A program made the translations under genes and the position numbers. From contig NC_135775.1 of NCBI RefSeq assembly GCF_028453695.1, forward strand, positions 12,172,746 to 12,236,745: a DNA stretch of 64,000 bases, written 5' to 3'. This document shows, piece by piece, positions 51,100 to 63,437 of this stretch. The DNA comes from Augochlora pura. Taxonomy: Eukaryota > Arthropoda > Insecta > Hymenoptera > Halictidae. Each line of letters starts with the position of its first letter. Position 1 is the stretch's first letter. A model generated the notes under the pieces. The model did not search any database. It was not told the DNA's origin and worked only from the letters and a program-made list of their open reading frames with translations.

Positions 51100-52181
51100 A
51101 TGAGTCATTTGAATTTGTTTTACATTGTAAAAAAAATGAATGATTTCACGTCAGCACTAGAATGGGTGAGAGAACTTGGGTTAATTCCTACTGAAAAATA
51201 TTGTGGAAAACATAAGAATAAAATGATGTATGTTGAAGTCAGAGGAAGACTAGGTCGCTTTCGATGTCGTAAAATGGGAAAATATGATCATTGGATTACA
51301 GCTGCACATAATACATGGTAGTTATTACTTGGTTCATTATTATTTTTATTATTCTATATGGTAGAATTCTAATTGAAAATTTTAATAGGTTTGAACGATG
51401 CCATTTAAGCATTGAGGCTTGCATGATTATCACTTATGGTTTTGCGTGGAAATTTTCATTCGAACTAATGCAACATGAGTGCTCTATAGTTGAAAATGAG
51501 ACGGTTTCCTCGGAAACGATTAGCGACAGATTTTCATTCTGCAGAGAAGTATGTACTCTTGGTCTTGATAGACGATACGAGATGGAAGGTTCAATAGGTG
51601 GTCCTGGTGTTATAGTAGAGATTGACGAATGCAAAGTTGGACGGAGGAAATTTGAAAAAGGGCGTATACGTGAAGGAGTGTGGATATTAGGTGCAATTAT
51701 TGTGGCCAATAATTTTATTTTTCTGAGCGAATCGAGCTTTAATAACTTTGATTTTAACACATTTGTTATCAATGTAGGTATGATAGAGCGAGGAGGGAAG
51801 AAATATCGGTTGGAAATATGTCCCGACAATAAACGTGACGAGATTACGTTAATATCTCTTATTAAAAAACATGTAGAAGTGGGTTCGGAAATTCATACAG
51901 ATTGTTGGAAGGGATATATGAATTTAAAAGATCATGGTTATATCCATAAAACTGTGAACCATAGTACAAATTTCGTAGATCCGGATAGTGGAGCGTACAC
52001 ACAAAATATTGAATCATCGTGGCGTGCTTTGCGAGCTCGTCTAACTGGAGGTGGAATCAGAAAAGATTCCCTTATAGATCATATGTGTGAATTTTTATGG
52101 CGCTATGAGGTTAAACAGGCTGGCAAAGATCCATTTTTACAATTAATTGACGACATTAAATATATATATTCTGGAAATTAA
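51100..52181 (+). CDS. Merlin transposase, two exons, 336 aa
   Basis: DDE/DD-E transposase of the Merlin/IS1016 group (ISXO2-like domain), which cuts and pastes the element. Join 51100-51317 with 51389-52181: the 71-nt intron (gtagttatt..ttttaatag) must be removed, and then TG+G restores TWFERCHLSIEACMII, the block that precedes the catalytic domain in this family. Start MSHLNLFYIV is the first ATG that leaves a normal-length N-terminus; an upstream in-frame ATG at 51028 would add 24 residues. The N-terminal part has the zinc-ribbon-like RFRCRKMGKY region. Catalytic residues visible: VEIDECKVGRR (first Asp), IHTDCWKGY (second Asp), NIESSWRALRARL (Glu). The protein ends naturally at TAA 52179-52181. 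No disabling mutation seen, so it could be functional. Confidence 0.9.
51318..51388 (+). other. Intron in Merlin transposase gene
   Basis: 71-nt GT-AG intron. Unspliced, the first frame stops at TAG (51319-51321) just after NTW. Splicing joins NT-W-FERCH in frame with no residue loss, and the length is usual for short insect introns. An alternative reading is two frames separated by a frameshift, but the exact codon repair by canonical splice sites favours an intron. Confidence 0.85.
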
Positions 52182-52292
52182 TGTAAAATGTGTAGGATTA
52201 TTTTAAAAGAGTTATATTCTACGTGTCTCCGTGGAAATAATAATTCAATAAGACTGAGCACCTTCTTTTAACAACAACAAAATAACAGTTTG

Positions 52293-52323
52293 GGCTGTTC
52301 TTCCGTTTATGGTCCATCTCAGG
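52293..52323 (+). repeat. Extra copy of the Merlin left terminus inside the right end
   Basis: ggctgttcttccgtttatgg followed by tccatctcag repeats the left tip of the element exactly (50841-50870) in direct orientation, 240 bp before the right end. With the right terminus it makes a 237-bp pseudo-element, but no 8-bp duplication flanks it. Confidence 0.85.
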
Positions 52324-52537
52324 TTATGTGTCTCAGGTATGGTAATTGAAGATATTCTATATAAAATAAAAAGTCGATAAGTCGGTAAGGTAGAGTGCGA
52401 CATTGAAATGATAAAATTTTTTTTTCGAGTCGCCAAAAATCCTTCTGGCAATCGTCATTTTAGTAAAAAAAGAACCTATTTTCAAAATTTCATCGAAGTC
52501 TGAGATGGACCATAAACGGAAGTTTCGCCAAATCGTG

Positions 52538-55500
52538 CTTCCTATGCTTGCTTTTTTGGAAATAAAATAGTATGTCTAAAAAATGCGTTTCTTGTTCTTC
52601 CATCTCCAAACAGTGATAAAAACGAAACTAAATAACTAATCGATACAATTTTCTTACTAAATAGAGAATGAAAGTCCAGACAGTAAGAAAACAATATAAC
52701 CTAATTACTTTGAACACGTTAATAAAACAAAAGAATGTGCTACGACCATCTATTAATAAAATCCGCAATCACCTAATTGCCAATCCAATAGTACTATATA
52801 TTATGTTAATGTTAGGATTCGGGAAACAAAAGACGCGGTACCATCGTTGCGTCAGGACGATAAGGAAAAGATGTATTGCGATCAGCTACCCAGCAGCCAG
52901 CTCAAAGTAACCTTGAGCGTGGGCTGAGTCTGTGTTCCCTCATTTTCGTTCCCGAGACGACCGTAGACGCGATTACGCTTCGCACGTAGAAACGTATAAA
53001 ACGTCGGTGTCGATACGGCACGATAGGATATTTCGAAATTAGAAACGTTATCGATCGTCGGAAAGAAATTGGCTCGTAAAAGTCGCCGGTAGAATGCAAA
53101 TTGATCTCTTTCGAATCGGAGAATAATTGTGACAGAGTGCCGCGGGCGTTCGCGTAATTTCAAACGAGCACTTCGAAGTTCCGTTGATTTACGCACTTTG
53201 AGGACCGTTTATACTAATCGTTGACGCCTTGGGATTGCTAAATCGATCTGATCCGGATTGATTGCATCCTGCTGCGGGAACTATGACATTTAAGGGTACA
53301 GCTGCACTGCGATCGAGTCAAAACGTTTAAAGTAACTTGCATTCAAGTTTATACTTACTGGGCTCACGTAACGAATACGTATATTATATTATCAGTCGTG
53401 CTCATTTATTTTTAGCAATATGTATTAGCATATTTTTATAGAAGCACAATTTGCGTTACAAGTTCCAGTTACTCTCCGTTATAATTACTAAATTATAGAG
53501 GATTATAGGTATCAAAATAGAAAGGTACCGAGGTTAAGGAAAATTAAACAAAAATGTATGTCTTTCACGTAAGAATTATTAAATTAAAATACGCTCGTTA
53601 ATACGATCGTAAAATACGATCATTAAAATTAAAATACGCTCATTAAAAATTTTCGAATTCAGTTAAATCATATCCTTTTCACGTCCTCTTCGATGGAATT
53701 CGTGAATCAAATTTTCTTTTGTAAAAGAGTATAAATTTGAAATGGATCTTTTCTCTCGGAAATGTACCTCGGTAACCCATACGCGTTGAAAATGCAGGAA
53801 CGCAGTCTAGGCATTTCTCTCTGTTAGTTTTTCGTGCTGCTATCGGGTTTGCGTTTCGAAAAAAATTCCTCGAGAAATCACCGCCGCGAACCCAGTATTA
53901 ACCGTCGTGTCGTGGACACAATGATTTATCCAGTGACCTAGAATTCGATAAACGAGAGACCCCGCCGGAGCCGGAGCAAACGAAACGAAGTAACCCGCGC
54001 CGTATTGAAGTCTAATTCGCGAGTACGCGTTTAATAATTTAGTGTCGGAAGTAATGAGCGCGGCGGCGCAATGCGATCGCGTGGCCAACTTCACGCTCGC
54101 GGTAATTAGTAAGAGTGCCGTTGGTGATTATCGCGAACGTTATACCGTCGTTTCGTCTTCCATTGACGCCGCGAATTTGCGCCGAAATACTTCGCTTTCT
54201 CCGGCCGGCCGGCCCTCGTGTCGCACAATATCGGCCCGGTGTATGATATCAAATGAACCGTAATCAGCGTTAATTCGATTGGCAACGGTAACGCCAACAA
54301 CGCATATTCTCAGTGTACCCTCCAATCAATTCGACGCACAAACAAACGCCCGCTCGTGAGAACACGCTCGCACGCGTGCGCGCCTTCGGTTTCCAGAACC
54401 GTGCGGACTACAATGTGGGAACGGTGCAATTGAACGACACATCAGGCTAATCCACCAGTCATTCTTCGCGGATAATCACGAAGCTCTCTGTTACGGCGGG
54501 GCACGACTGATGGCAACAGCGAGAACCGGAATTTATGTCGGCTACTGTAGTGTACCTCATTTAGGTGAACACGAGCACGTGATGTTGCTTTCGATCGCCG
54601 CACAGTGGCACGAAACGACCTGAATGACAGCGATCAAAGATCAATTTTCGTAAAATTGCAAACTGGGAATAAATTAAGGTACATTGTATTATTAGTGTGA
54701 CGTACATTCAGTGACGAAAGACTCCGTATATATTTTGCAACGAGATCATTTTTTTTTAATTTACACTAAACGACTTGGATTCTTTTTAGATATTCGAAGG
54801 ATTAGTCTGCTAGATAACGATTGAAATATTTTTCGTCGAATTCTTTAGTCACAGTAACATTATCAATTGAACGGAAATTGACATTTCATTGAGTATAAAG
54901 ATTTTTCTTGTATGTGGTCGCAATCAAGAGTACAATAAATTTTATAATACTGTTGAACATAATTAAAGAAGTAGCTGTGGGAAGACCCAAACCAGAGTTG
55001 AACTAGGTGACGGACGGAGGTTATTTTTCTTTTCAGTAACTGCAATGAAGAGAAATTGGATAACGAAACATAAAATGAAAAATATTCTTTCACTCTGAAT
55101 TCCAGCAGTATGCAGTGTGTCAGTTTTAGTAGAATTTTGAAGAGAGACTTTCCTTCCGTTATTTATTCACTTAACGAAACAAAGCATATCCGCAAGCAAA
55201 CGCTCCACCAAACGATGCTTTGAAATAAAGAAAATAGCGAGGTCAAAAACGTGTGTAATAAATATATTACTTAGGATTCTTTGGGCAGTGATACGTGACA
55301 TAATAAAATGTTCAAACGATGCTTTCATTCGTTGTAAAAAAATCCGTCCGAAACGTGTACCGACGTCGTCTCAGAAAATTTTCTCAGTGAAACTGAAAAC
55401 CTGTTTGCGCTGCCGACACTCGGATGTTCCCGGCTGCAAGACATTTTTAAATTTTTATCCCGTTTCTCCGTACAACTCTTGAAAATAAAAGATTCGTGTC

Positions 55501-56274
55501 ATAAAATTCGAGGAGAATCTGCTCGGAAATGAAGAAAATAAGGAATTCCTCGCCAGTCCCAGCAATGCTCCCAACGAAGCAGATTCTTTCTACGTTTCGC
55601 GCGGCACGCTGATAATGGCTAATGTTTATCAGCGGAGCACACCTGGGCACCGAACTTGTCCTGGCGAACGAACGGAATCAATCAATTCCGCGCACGTAAA
55701 ACCCCAGAGGATAGAAACCGATATCCGAGCAAACGTAGATTGGGACTTTTCAGCGAATTGACCACTCGAGTTGTTCTGGGACTACGTGAGAAAAGATCTT
55801 CGGGTAGTTTCGCCGACCTGCACTTTTCGATACTGCAGACCGTCGTCGGTGCACGATGACGTCTCTGTATTGCACTGTCGTGATTTCGTTCACCCCTTCC
55901 TAGAAACGATTACGTTGGTGCACAGCACGGAAGTTGCAAATTAAAGTAGACGTTTTCAGTTTCCTCTCGTTCTGTAAATACTAAGGATTACAATGTTCTC
56001 GTGAAAAGAATTCTCGCGATCGCTTAATAGAAAGCACCGAATAGACTGGACTCTTCGAGAAACATGTTAGTTATTTTTAAAAAACAATCTTTTACACTTT
56101 AATGATCGACGATTTTCTTTTTTATCATTTTTTAACCATATAAAGCATAGAGCTGTTTTGAACTTTGAAATACCAAAATTTGTTGATTCCATTACTGATT
56201 GGTAATTATTTAGAATATCAACAGTTAGAATTATTACAGTTGGTAATTATTTAGAATATCTAGTTAGTCCAAAA
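52538..56274. other. Non-coding stretch
   Basis: Includes GC-richer islands (52880-53200, 53850-54610, 55580-55860) with short open frames on both strands, none recognised. Confidence 0.5.
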
Positions 56275-56570
56275 TAGTTATTATGTCATTCTTTAGCAAC
56301 CAACATTTATTTTTCAAGAGTCATATTCGGCTTAACTTATCGCGTTATAATTTCTTTCACGACTTCTTCGTTCCAATAATTTTCTTGATAGAACGAGGTG
56401 ATTTTTGTTTTTTGTATGTCTTCATTCACTTTCACTCTCTGGTTCTAACTAACAAGCTTCAAAGAAATGAATAACATTCATATTTCGTAATTATATATGA
56501 AAATATTTAGCAGATCATGTATGAAATCTTCGTGGCGCGTCTAACTCGTTATTATAGTGCATAGGGTTAA
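56275..56570. mobile_element. TTAA MITE family C, decayed copy
   Basis: The right end ttatagtgcatagggttaa and the internal block tttgtatgtcttcattcactttc match the copies at 60171 and 63182. The left terminus is degraded, so the start is approximate. Confidence 0.5.
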
Positions 56571-59469
56571 ATTGTGGATCTTATCTTTTATAGCTAAGAG
56601 AATTTACGTCAGAATTTATAGTCTGCAAAGATAAAGAACGCTAAGAGCTAGCCACAGAGTCATATATCACCTGAATCAATTCAAACAATTGAATCGTCCA
56701 ACTTCATTGCACTAAAGCTAAGTAAATCAGTTCTAAAAACTATCTCCGTGGGGCAAGGTCCAAACAAAAAGTCAGCGAAAGCCGGCACGTTTAATCACGT
56801 CCGGACATCGATTCAATTAGCGATCTAAATGTTACATCTCTAGGCGATAGACCGGTCCGTCGAAATGCAAAACATGGGATGAGTAATTTCTGCAGGGATA
56901 AGAGACGAGGACTGAACCACCGGTCCACGCGATTATACTCCCTCGATCCATCTCTGGTTCCGTTCATTTCCGGCGGGAGGAAGCGAGACCACTTTTCTTG
57001 CTCGAGTAAAATCCCGCGTCGAATGAATTATCCGAGACGATTGAGTCGGGAGCTACGGGAAAAGAGCGGCTCTCGGTCTTTTTGCCAGCTTACAAGCTCG
57101 ACCCGCGGGTAAGAGACGGATAGACTCTCCGAGACAAGAAGCAAATAGTTTCTTCGACGTTCCTGGGTGAGACCGCTGCTAACGAAATAAAATTCGGAGC
57201 ATCGGACCCGACTAGTTTCGCGTGCGTCAGCAGCGCGGCGAGATTGCCCCTGCAGCATCCTCGGTCGGGGGGATCGAGGCTTTAACGCCGACAATGCACC
57301 ACCGAACACAACTATCCGGCTGATCTCCTCCTAACCGGAACCGATCGACAGCCGTTCGTCAACCCTTACTGTTGGCAACATAAATCTCGTCAACCTATTA
57401 TTTCCTCTAGAGGAGTCCATTGCATTTCTATCCATTTCTTTTTCTCTGCCACGTTGATGACGTGGAACGCGTTCAACTATGTAGCATCGTGTAATCTTGA
57501 GATAACCTTGGACTGAGAATTTTACAAGTCAGCGATCATGCCTCGCACAGAAACTGTACGGTTCGAAGAGCATTCGCTTTACGGCTAAATAAATGTATTC
57601 AGGTTAAGGCACAATATTTTGTGCACGCGTCAGGATACATCATCCGGCTAAGGTGCTCTCTCCGTCATTAACGTCCATTTTCCATGACCTTCCACTTCAG
57701 TAATTTTCTTGGTACGGTTTTGAGCTTGCGTAGTATCGAGGTCATTCGAGATTGTTCATTGCCAGACATGGTTAATTGCGTGCTGACACTATTTTTCTCG
57801 TCGCGAACGAAAAAGCAGGGTGTTCCATTTAGAGAAGCGTGCTCGTGAAGTGTTTGAAGATTTTACCTTGGAACGATCTTCATGAAAGATGACTCTAACA
57901 TATCATCTACCGTGTTATAAAAAGTACAGTGTAACCGTATTAAAATAAGTAAAAGGGTATTGATTTTATAAATCGGAACTAATTAACTTTACTGTGTCGC
58001 TGTTAAATGTATGTTCCAGTACAATCATGTTCAAAAACCATTCTGTTCTCTTAATACTCATAAAATAAATTATATTATATTATATTATACATACGTAGTA
58101 TAATACAATATCATTTATACGAATATAATTTATAATTTGTAAGAACGACACTTTTCAGGAAAATAAATGCAACTGCCACAATACTTGCCACGCTCTGTAA
58201 AGACAGTTTTCTCTTGAAAGCAGTAATTAGCAGACAACGCAATCGAGAACACAATCACGCGGCATAATTATCCAACGACAAAGCGATCGTATCCCATGGA
58301 AAAGTCATGAAATCGCGGTAATTGTTTCAACGCTCGGCGCAACACTGCGATTTGACGAATGCATAAATACATGCGTCACGTGTTGGAAAGCTCCCCTTTT
58401 TTTATTTGCAGCGCTTCGTACTAGATGCAAAACCAGGATACAGTTTATTGAGGGAGCGACTTTTATAGCAACTATAGATGAATAGACAGGCAGGGCAACG
58501 AATGCGCGTTATCATTGATTCACAATACGCGATTGTGATCATTGTTTCCGGTTACAAAATGAAATTTTCCATTTTTCCAGCTCCGACCATTTGTTTTCCG
58601 GTCCGCGCGGAACAAGCGCGGAATGTAATCGAGTTTCGTGAACAGAGAATTATTACACTTCGTTTATATTTCAAAGCATCATTAGAGAAGTACAATACAC
58701 CGAGCAAACTTTATCAGCTGTTTCTACCGGGTTCCACGTCTCCGGGCAAATTGTAGTAAAGACCGATCGAGATTCTTTCTTTCTGCTGTGCAACTTCGCC
58801 GTGAAACATACGATCCATTACAAGGAAAGATAAACGTGTAGTATGGCGGGTAGGGTATCCAATTGGGACACCTAAATATCCCCCTTACGTATGATGCTAT
58901 GAAAAAACTTTCCCAAAGAAAGTTGCACTACTTGAAGGAGCACATATGATGGTAACGTTGATATTTCTCCAAGGTCATTCTTTTACGCGAGTCGGAGAGC
59001 GTCGATATTTCTTCCAACAGCATTCTATAATTTCTTTCGACGTTCTTATAAAGCATAAAAAAAAACAAATTCAACGATCTTGTATCATATCGTTCCGAAC
59101 ATTTATTGTCTGTGAATTTCATTGCTATGTATTAACGTTATAAATGTTTTAACGTAAAATAAAAAAATAAAAAATTGTAATATACTTCGTTCGATAAATA
59201 GACCATCTATTTTGAAAGTGGTGTAAGTTCAATTTCCATAGGCATAGATGGTAGATTTTGGTAATTATAAAAATGACATTGCGAAAAATAAATTTATTTT
59301 ACACGAAATGAAACAAGAGGACTGTATTTCAACAAAAATTCTAAATAACGCAATTCAGAATTGGATAAGAAAAAATAAATATAGAACATCTGATATAATT
59401 TTTATTAAAAATTTGTAAAAAGGGATCTCCTTTAACCATTTTGATGAAGATATATTTAAATAAAAATTA
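56571..59469. other. Non-coding stretch
   Basis: A GC-richer part (56850-57370) has overlapping frames without family similarity. A short (ATATT)n run lies near 58070-58090. No recognised gene. Confidence 0.5.
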
Positions 59470-59655
59470 TTAACACATTCCGTGCTTCGCGTACCATTAG
59501 CCATACACGCTTAAATGTCTAACGCTTTTAAAAGTTATTATATAAGAAGTTAGGATCGAAGAAATTAATAAATACACATAATATATTGATTTTTGAAGCT
59601 TCAATAAACCACAATGAAGAGTCGACTAAATATAGCTCGACACGGAACGTGTTAA
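59470..59655. mobile_element. TTAA-flanked MITE, 186 bp (CACATTCCGTG type)
   Basis: The left end is TTAACACATTCCGTGC. The right end in reverse complement is TTAACACGTTCCGTGTCGA: 14 of 16 positions match. Non-coding. Confidence 0.7.
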
Positions 59656-60170
59656 AAGGTGTCTGCGAGAACTTTGGTGGAAGTAGTGTCAAGTGAACCA
59701 CCTAGTATACCTCTAACAACTCTAGGACCAACAGTTTCCACCATCGAAAAACTAGTTCCTCAGGCTTCCCTCGAACGCACTTCAACCAAACGAAATTCTT
59801 AAATCACCAGCGGAATTCTCTTCGCCGGAATCCTCTGTTTAACATATCCCATTACTAGCCAGGGCACTCCGTATAAACCATGGTAATCCGCCTCGGAGAA
59901 TAGAATTCGAATTTCCATTCGGAAATGAATCTTTTCGATAACAATAAATAAACGCCCGGCATCCGTGCAAATTTCTCTTTTTATCCGACGGCTCCTCGTT
60001 ACACGAATTAAATTGAAGATCCTTCGTTAGTAGATAGATCTGCAGGCAATGTTTTTCAAAAGGCAACAACATACATATTATTAGCAGTTCCGAGTAGCAA
60101 CATTTATGTTTGTAAAAACGTGAAAACTGATATACCAAATTCAGATGAAAAATCTCCGATAACATGAATA

Positions 60171-60436
60171 TTAATCCCTTACATTATAATTTAGAGCTGT
60201 GTTCATTGGCACCTCTTCGTCGTAAACAATTTCCTTGACAGTACGCAACAGGTTTAGTTTCTTGTATGTCTTGATTTAGTTCAATTCACAGAATCTGATA
60301 ACAAAAGAATCAAATTTTGTTTCGGTCTAGAAGAAAAACAATATTTTTAGAAAAATTTAGAAGACACGCAGAACATTCATATTTAGTAAATCATGCATGA
60401 AATCCTCATTACCCGTTGTGATAGTGGAAGGAGTTG
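60171..60436. mobile_element. TTAA MITE family C, diverged copy
   Basis: The left end is TTAATCCCTTACATTATAA. The right end (gttgtgatagtggaaggagt) is a decayed version of agtgcaaggggttaa. Internal gtttcttgtatgtcttga aligns with the reverse complement of 63182-63437. Confidence 0.55.
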
Positions 60437-62441
60437 TAAATTTTTCAAAATTATTTGAATATGTTTCAAATTGATATTGTTATCAGAAGGTATATCGACA
60501 GGATTACACCAGCAACAAATCGAGAATCGAAAATTCGACTTCGAAAATGAATATCTTGAAAACTGGCGATGATAGAGAAACCGACGGTCTCAAAAACAAT
60601 AAGAATTGCCGTTACCGAAGGGGACGTTAAAACTCGTTGGACAGTATTATCATTAACATAAGCGATCGTTAATGGGCAGAGTGTCGCCGAAAAAAATGTC
60701 CGGTGTGAAAAATATTGACCGCTTTCAGCCGGCAGTTCGCTGACATCCCGTATATTCTTCACGGTGAATCAAATTGTATCCGCTAACGGGGCAGCCATAA
60801 ATTCGCGAGCGCAAGGTCGGCTGGATAGCTGTGTCGGAAGCCTGGGGTCCGGGCGATTGTATTTTCCATCGATGTGTCGGCTACGTTGGGTATCATGTCG
60901 GCCGCTTAAACGGGTAACAGCGTCCCTATTAATTCTCGTATCGAGCGGCTGAAGTACTCGAAGCGATTCACCCATCGTAATTCAATGACACGCGGCCAGA
61001 GAAGAGGCGGGGCGTTGCGGGGAGACGTGGCAGGGCATCGGGAAATCGGGGCCAGCACGATGCCACCTACCACGAAGCCACCGGTTGGTAAAATTGATTT
61101 GGAATTGATATAATCACCAAAGTTAAGCTGACAGAGGGGGCCGAGATAGATGCGTTGATAGACAGTCCGATGGAAGAACGATCGGCGAGCAAGGATTGCC
61201 GGTTGTAGGCGAAGGAGATGGATTGATGGAGCTGGCTGAGGGACGTCGGACAGAGAAAGATAGGCTTTCGCACGCGAAGTTAAACGCGAGAACCGATAAG
61301 GAGGTGCGAGAACCTGGAATCCCGGGGACGGCTCTGGAAACACTTTCAGCTTGAGTCGTGGGATAGAGATTGCGGAACAGGACCGAATGGAGCGTCGGAC
61401 GTTGCCGAGGGAAGCTTCGGAGGCGAGTAGAGATGGAATGGAACAGTGAACCTGTGAAAGATAATCAAGTTTAACGTTTGACCATAGTCGAATCGCAGCG
61501 ATACATGCTTCGATGGAGGTTTAAAATATCAAAAATGTCAGAGCAAAATCATTTGAAGGTTTATTAAAAGTAAAACCTATTGCTTCATGAATTTTGGACA
61601 GATTCGATGGCGAAGGTATTAGTAGAATGGTGAATATTCTTGAACTTTCGGTGAAATTGCACGCGTGAAGAAAAGAAAGTGGAAAATGTGGATCACACCA
61701 TTATGATTTTAACTCACTCAAATATTAAATAGTGTATTTTTCACCATTATGTACAAATTATAATTATATAAGTGATATATAATATAATTATATAATAAAA
61801 TTATATAATATGTAATTATAATTAAATATTATAATTATATTTTTTAAGTGGCATTATGAAGCATTAGAACATTTTTTAATCCACCAAACGATGGAAATGA
61901 CGATGACGATTCCCAAAAGAAATGCAACTGCATTTGGGAATAATTAAATTTTCCTTTAAATCTAAGTCCAATGTTTTGGTTTTATATCTCTTAAAAAGGT
62001 AGACACATTCACTTTTGTATCAATAGACTCTTTATATTGATATCAAATATACATCAATTAAATAAATAATCATATAACGAAAGAAAGACGAACGACTTGC
62101 ATGAAGATATCTCCTTTTTAAAGTTCAGCTAACAACATTGTCTTTACATTGGTTCAACTTTTCCTGTTCAGTTTAGCGGTGGTTAGAGTGATGTTTAAAA
62201 CAGAATAATCTGGAAATGATTCTTAGCGGTCTCGGGAAATGGGTACTAACATCATTCGAACGGCGATAAGTTTTCGACCGAAGTTCCTCGCACACTTACA
62301 GCCATCCCTAATCCCAGACCGTTGCGCCGCAGGGGATAATCGATCAAAGAGAGTCGAACGGCTGCGTCTCGGCTTCTTGATCGTGGTTCCCGCCGGTTAA
62401 TTTCCTTCTAGACTTCTTGTCGCTGTGCTTTTGCCGTATAC
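60437..62441. other. Non-coding stretch
   Basis: GC-richer at 60720-61450, with minus-strand frames of no recognised family. A very AT-rich segment of repeated taattata words lies at about 61740-61850. It might contain further exons of the gene suggested at 62442, but none could be supported. Confidence 0.4.
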
Positions 62442-62690
62442 CTGTTTCCAAAGAGAAGTTCAATCCATTGCTCCTTGCACGGCTCGTATCTTTCTCTTAT
62501 CTGCTGTAGGAATTTGTCCCGCTCTGTCGCACAGGCTCGTAACGAATCGAGTTTGTAAAGTGTCTGACAACGATCCTCGGGAAGGAAACCGATAGCTATC
62601 AGCCTCTTTTCACCGTCGCCGCCCACACACGTGACGGTAACTTCGCTTCGAATGGACCTGTTATGCGAAGCATCGGGAGCGAAAATTCCG
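62442..62690 (-). CDS. Putative internal exon of an unrecognised gene (83 codons)
   Basis: Open segment bounded by a good acceptor (ggcactttcccacag before CGGAATTTTC) and a donor (GGAAACAG followed by gtatacg). The 249-nt length is divisible by three, with phase 2 at both ends. The peptide runs from GIFAPDASHNRSI through VTVTCVGGDGEKRL, FLPEDRCQTLYKL, SLRACATERDKFLQQI and YEPCKEQWIELLFGN. Four cysteines and a balanced composition look protein-like, and codons lack the bias of the repeat-driven frames. I do not recognise the family. The frame stays open 5' of the acceptor to 62818 with a hydrophobic stretch (LIICLVIGVCL), but no ATG is there and a stop lies just upstream. It may belong to a gene upstream of, or nested in, Dop2R. 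Confidence 0.4.
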
Positions 62691-63181
62691 CTGTGGGAAA
62701 GTGCCGGCAGATACCAGCTAACAAAAGATCTTTGAGAGGAGCAGGCTCGAAGACACACGCCTATAACCAAGCATATTATTAATTGCTGTGGCGCGCCTGC
62801 CAGTTTACGATGTGGCAATAACTACTGGCACAAAAGCCAGGCCCCCAGACCGGCAGCTATTTAGTCAAAATATAATAGCTCGCCTTGTAAAGCTTGCTTT
62901 TGACTTTACTTACCCAACTTCCTCGTAAGTCGTATCGTTCCTTATTTTGCATTTGTTCTTCCAAACGGTATTTTTGTTTGTCTATGTGTTTGTCGTAAGT
63001 GCGTTGTGTATTGGAATTCAATATGTCGTTAGAAATAATTGTAACGTAAATGGAGAACACAATTTGTGTGCAAGAAAATAGGGTGTTTTAACTACTTCTA
63101 GAACCTAAAATTAGGTTGATCAACAACTTTGTCGTTGTATGATAAACGTAAGTATTATACTTTTACACTCTCACGTACCAT
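62691..63181. other. Non-coding stretch
   Basis: No feature seen beyond the open extension of the putative exon noted at 62442. Confidence 0.5.
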
Positions 63182-63437
63182 TTAACCCCTTGCACTATAA
63201 TAACGAGTCAGGCTCGTGATAAAGATTCCACGCAAGATCTACTAAATTATTAAATTATTAATTTTTTCTACAATACATCGAAATAAAGATAAATTCTTCT
63301 CTCATCAAAGTCTAGAGACAAAAGTACGTAAAGACAATAAAAGAAACAAAAATTGTCTGGTCCTATTATTAAAAGTATTAAGGACAAATATGTGTCAATC
63401 GACGCGTCGCAAAAGGAATCGTAGTGCAAGGGGTTAA
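63182..63437. mobile_element. TTAA MITE family C, full-length copy (256 bp)
   Basis: Perfect inverted ends, TTAACCCCTTGCACTA at both termini. The interior is AT-rich and non-coding. It is the reference copy for the diverged relatives at 34.4, 56.5 and 60.2 kb. Confidence 0.85.

Larger units (their letters stand above)
50841..52529 (+). mobile_element. Merlin (IS1016-like) DNA transposon, apparently complete, 1689 bp
   Basis: Flanked by the 8-bp direct duplication AAATCGTG (50833-50840 and 52530-52537), the target duplication length expected for Merlin. The left end is GGCTGTTCTTCCGTTTATGG and the right end in reverse complement is GGCGAAACTTCCGTTTATGG. After four mismatches near the tip the inverted repeats stay nearly identical for about 170 bp (50848-51018 against 52522-52360), for example tggtccatctcag and tgacgattgccagaaggatt in both. 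It encodes one transposase in two exons. The long, barely diverged ends and open reading frame point to recent insertion. Confidence 0.95.

Noticed and set aside
51315..51388. ATG at 51315 as start of a 288-residue Merlin transposase
   Set aside because: The first residues (VVITWFIIIFIILYG) are translated intron; splicing joins the catalytic part to the upstream DNA-binding part in frame.
52293..52529. Separate Merlin MITE nested in the right end
   Set aside because: No 8-bp duplication flanks the inner copy, whereas the outer 50841-52529 unit has a perfect one.
62691..62818. Signal-peptide-like extension of the putative exon
   Set aside because: The frame opens right after a TAG and has no ATG, and a strong acceptor lies at its end, so it is more likely intron.
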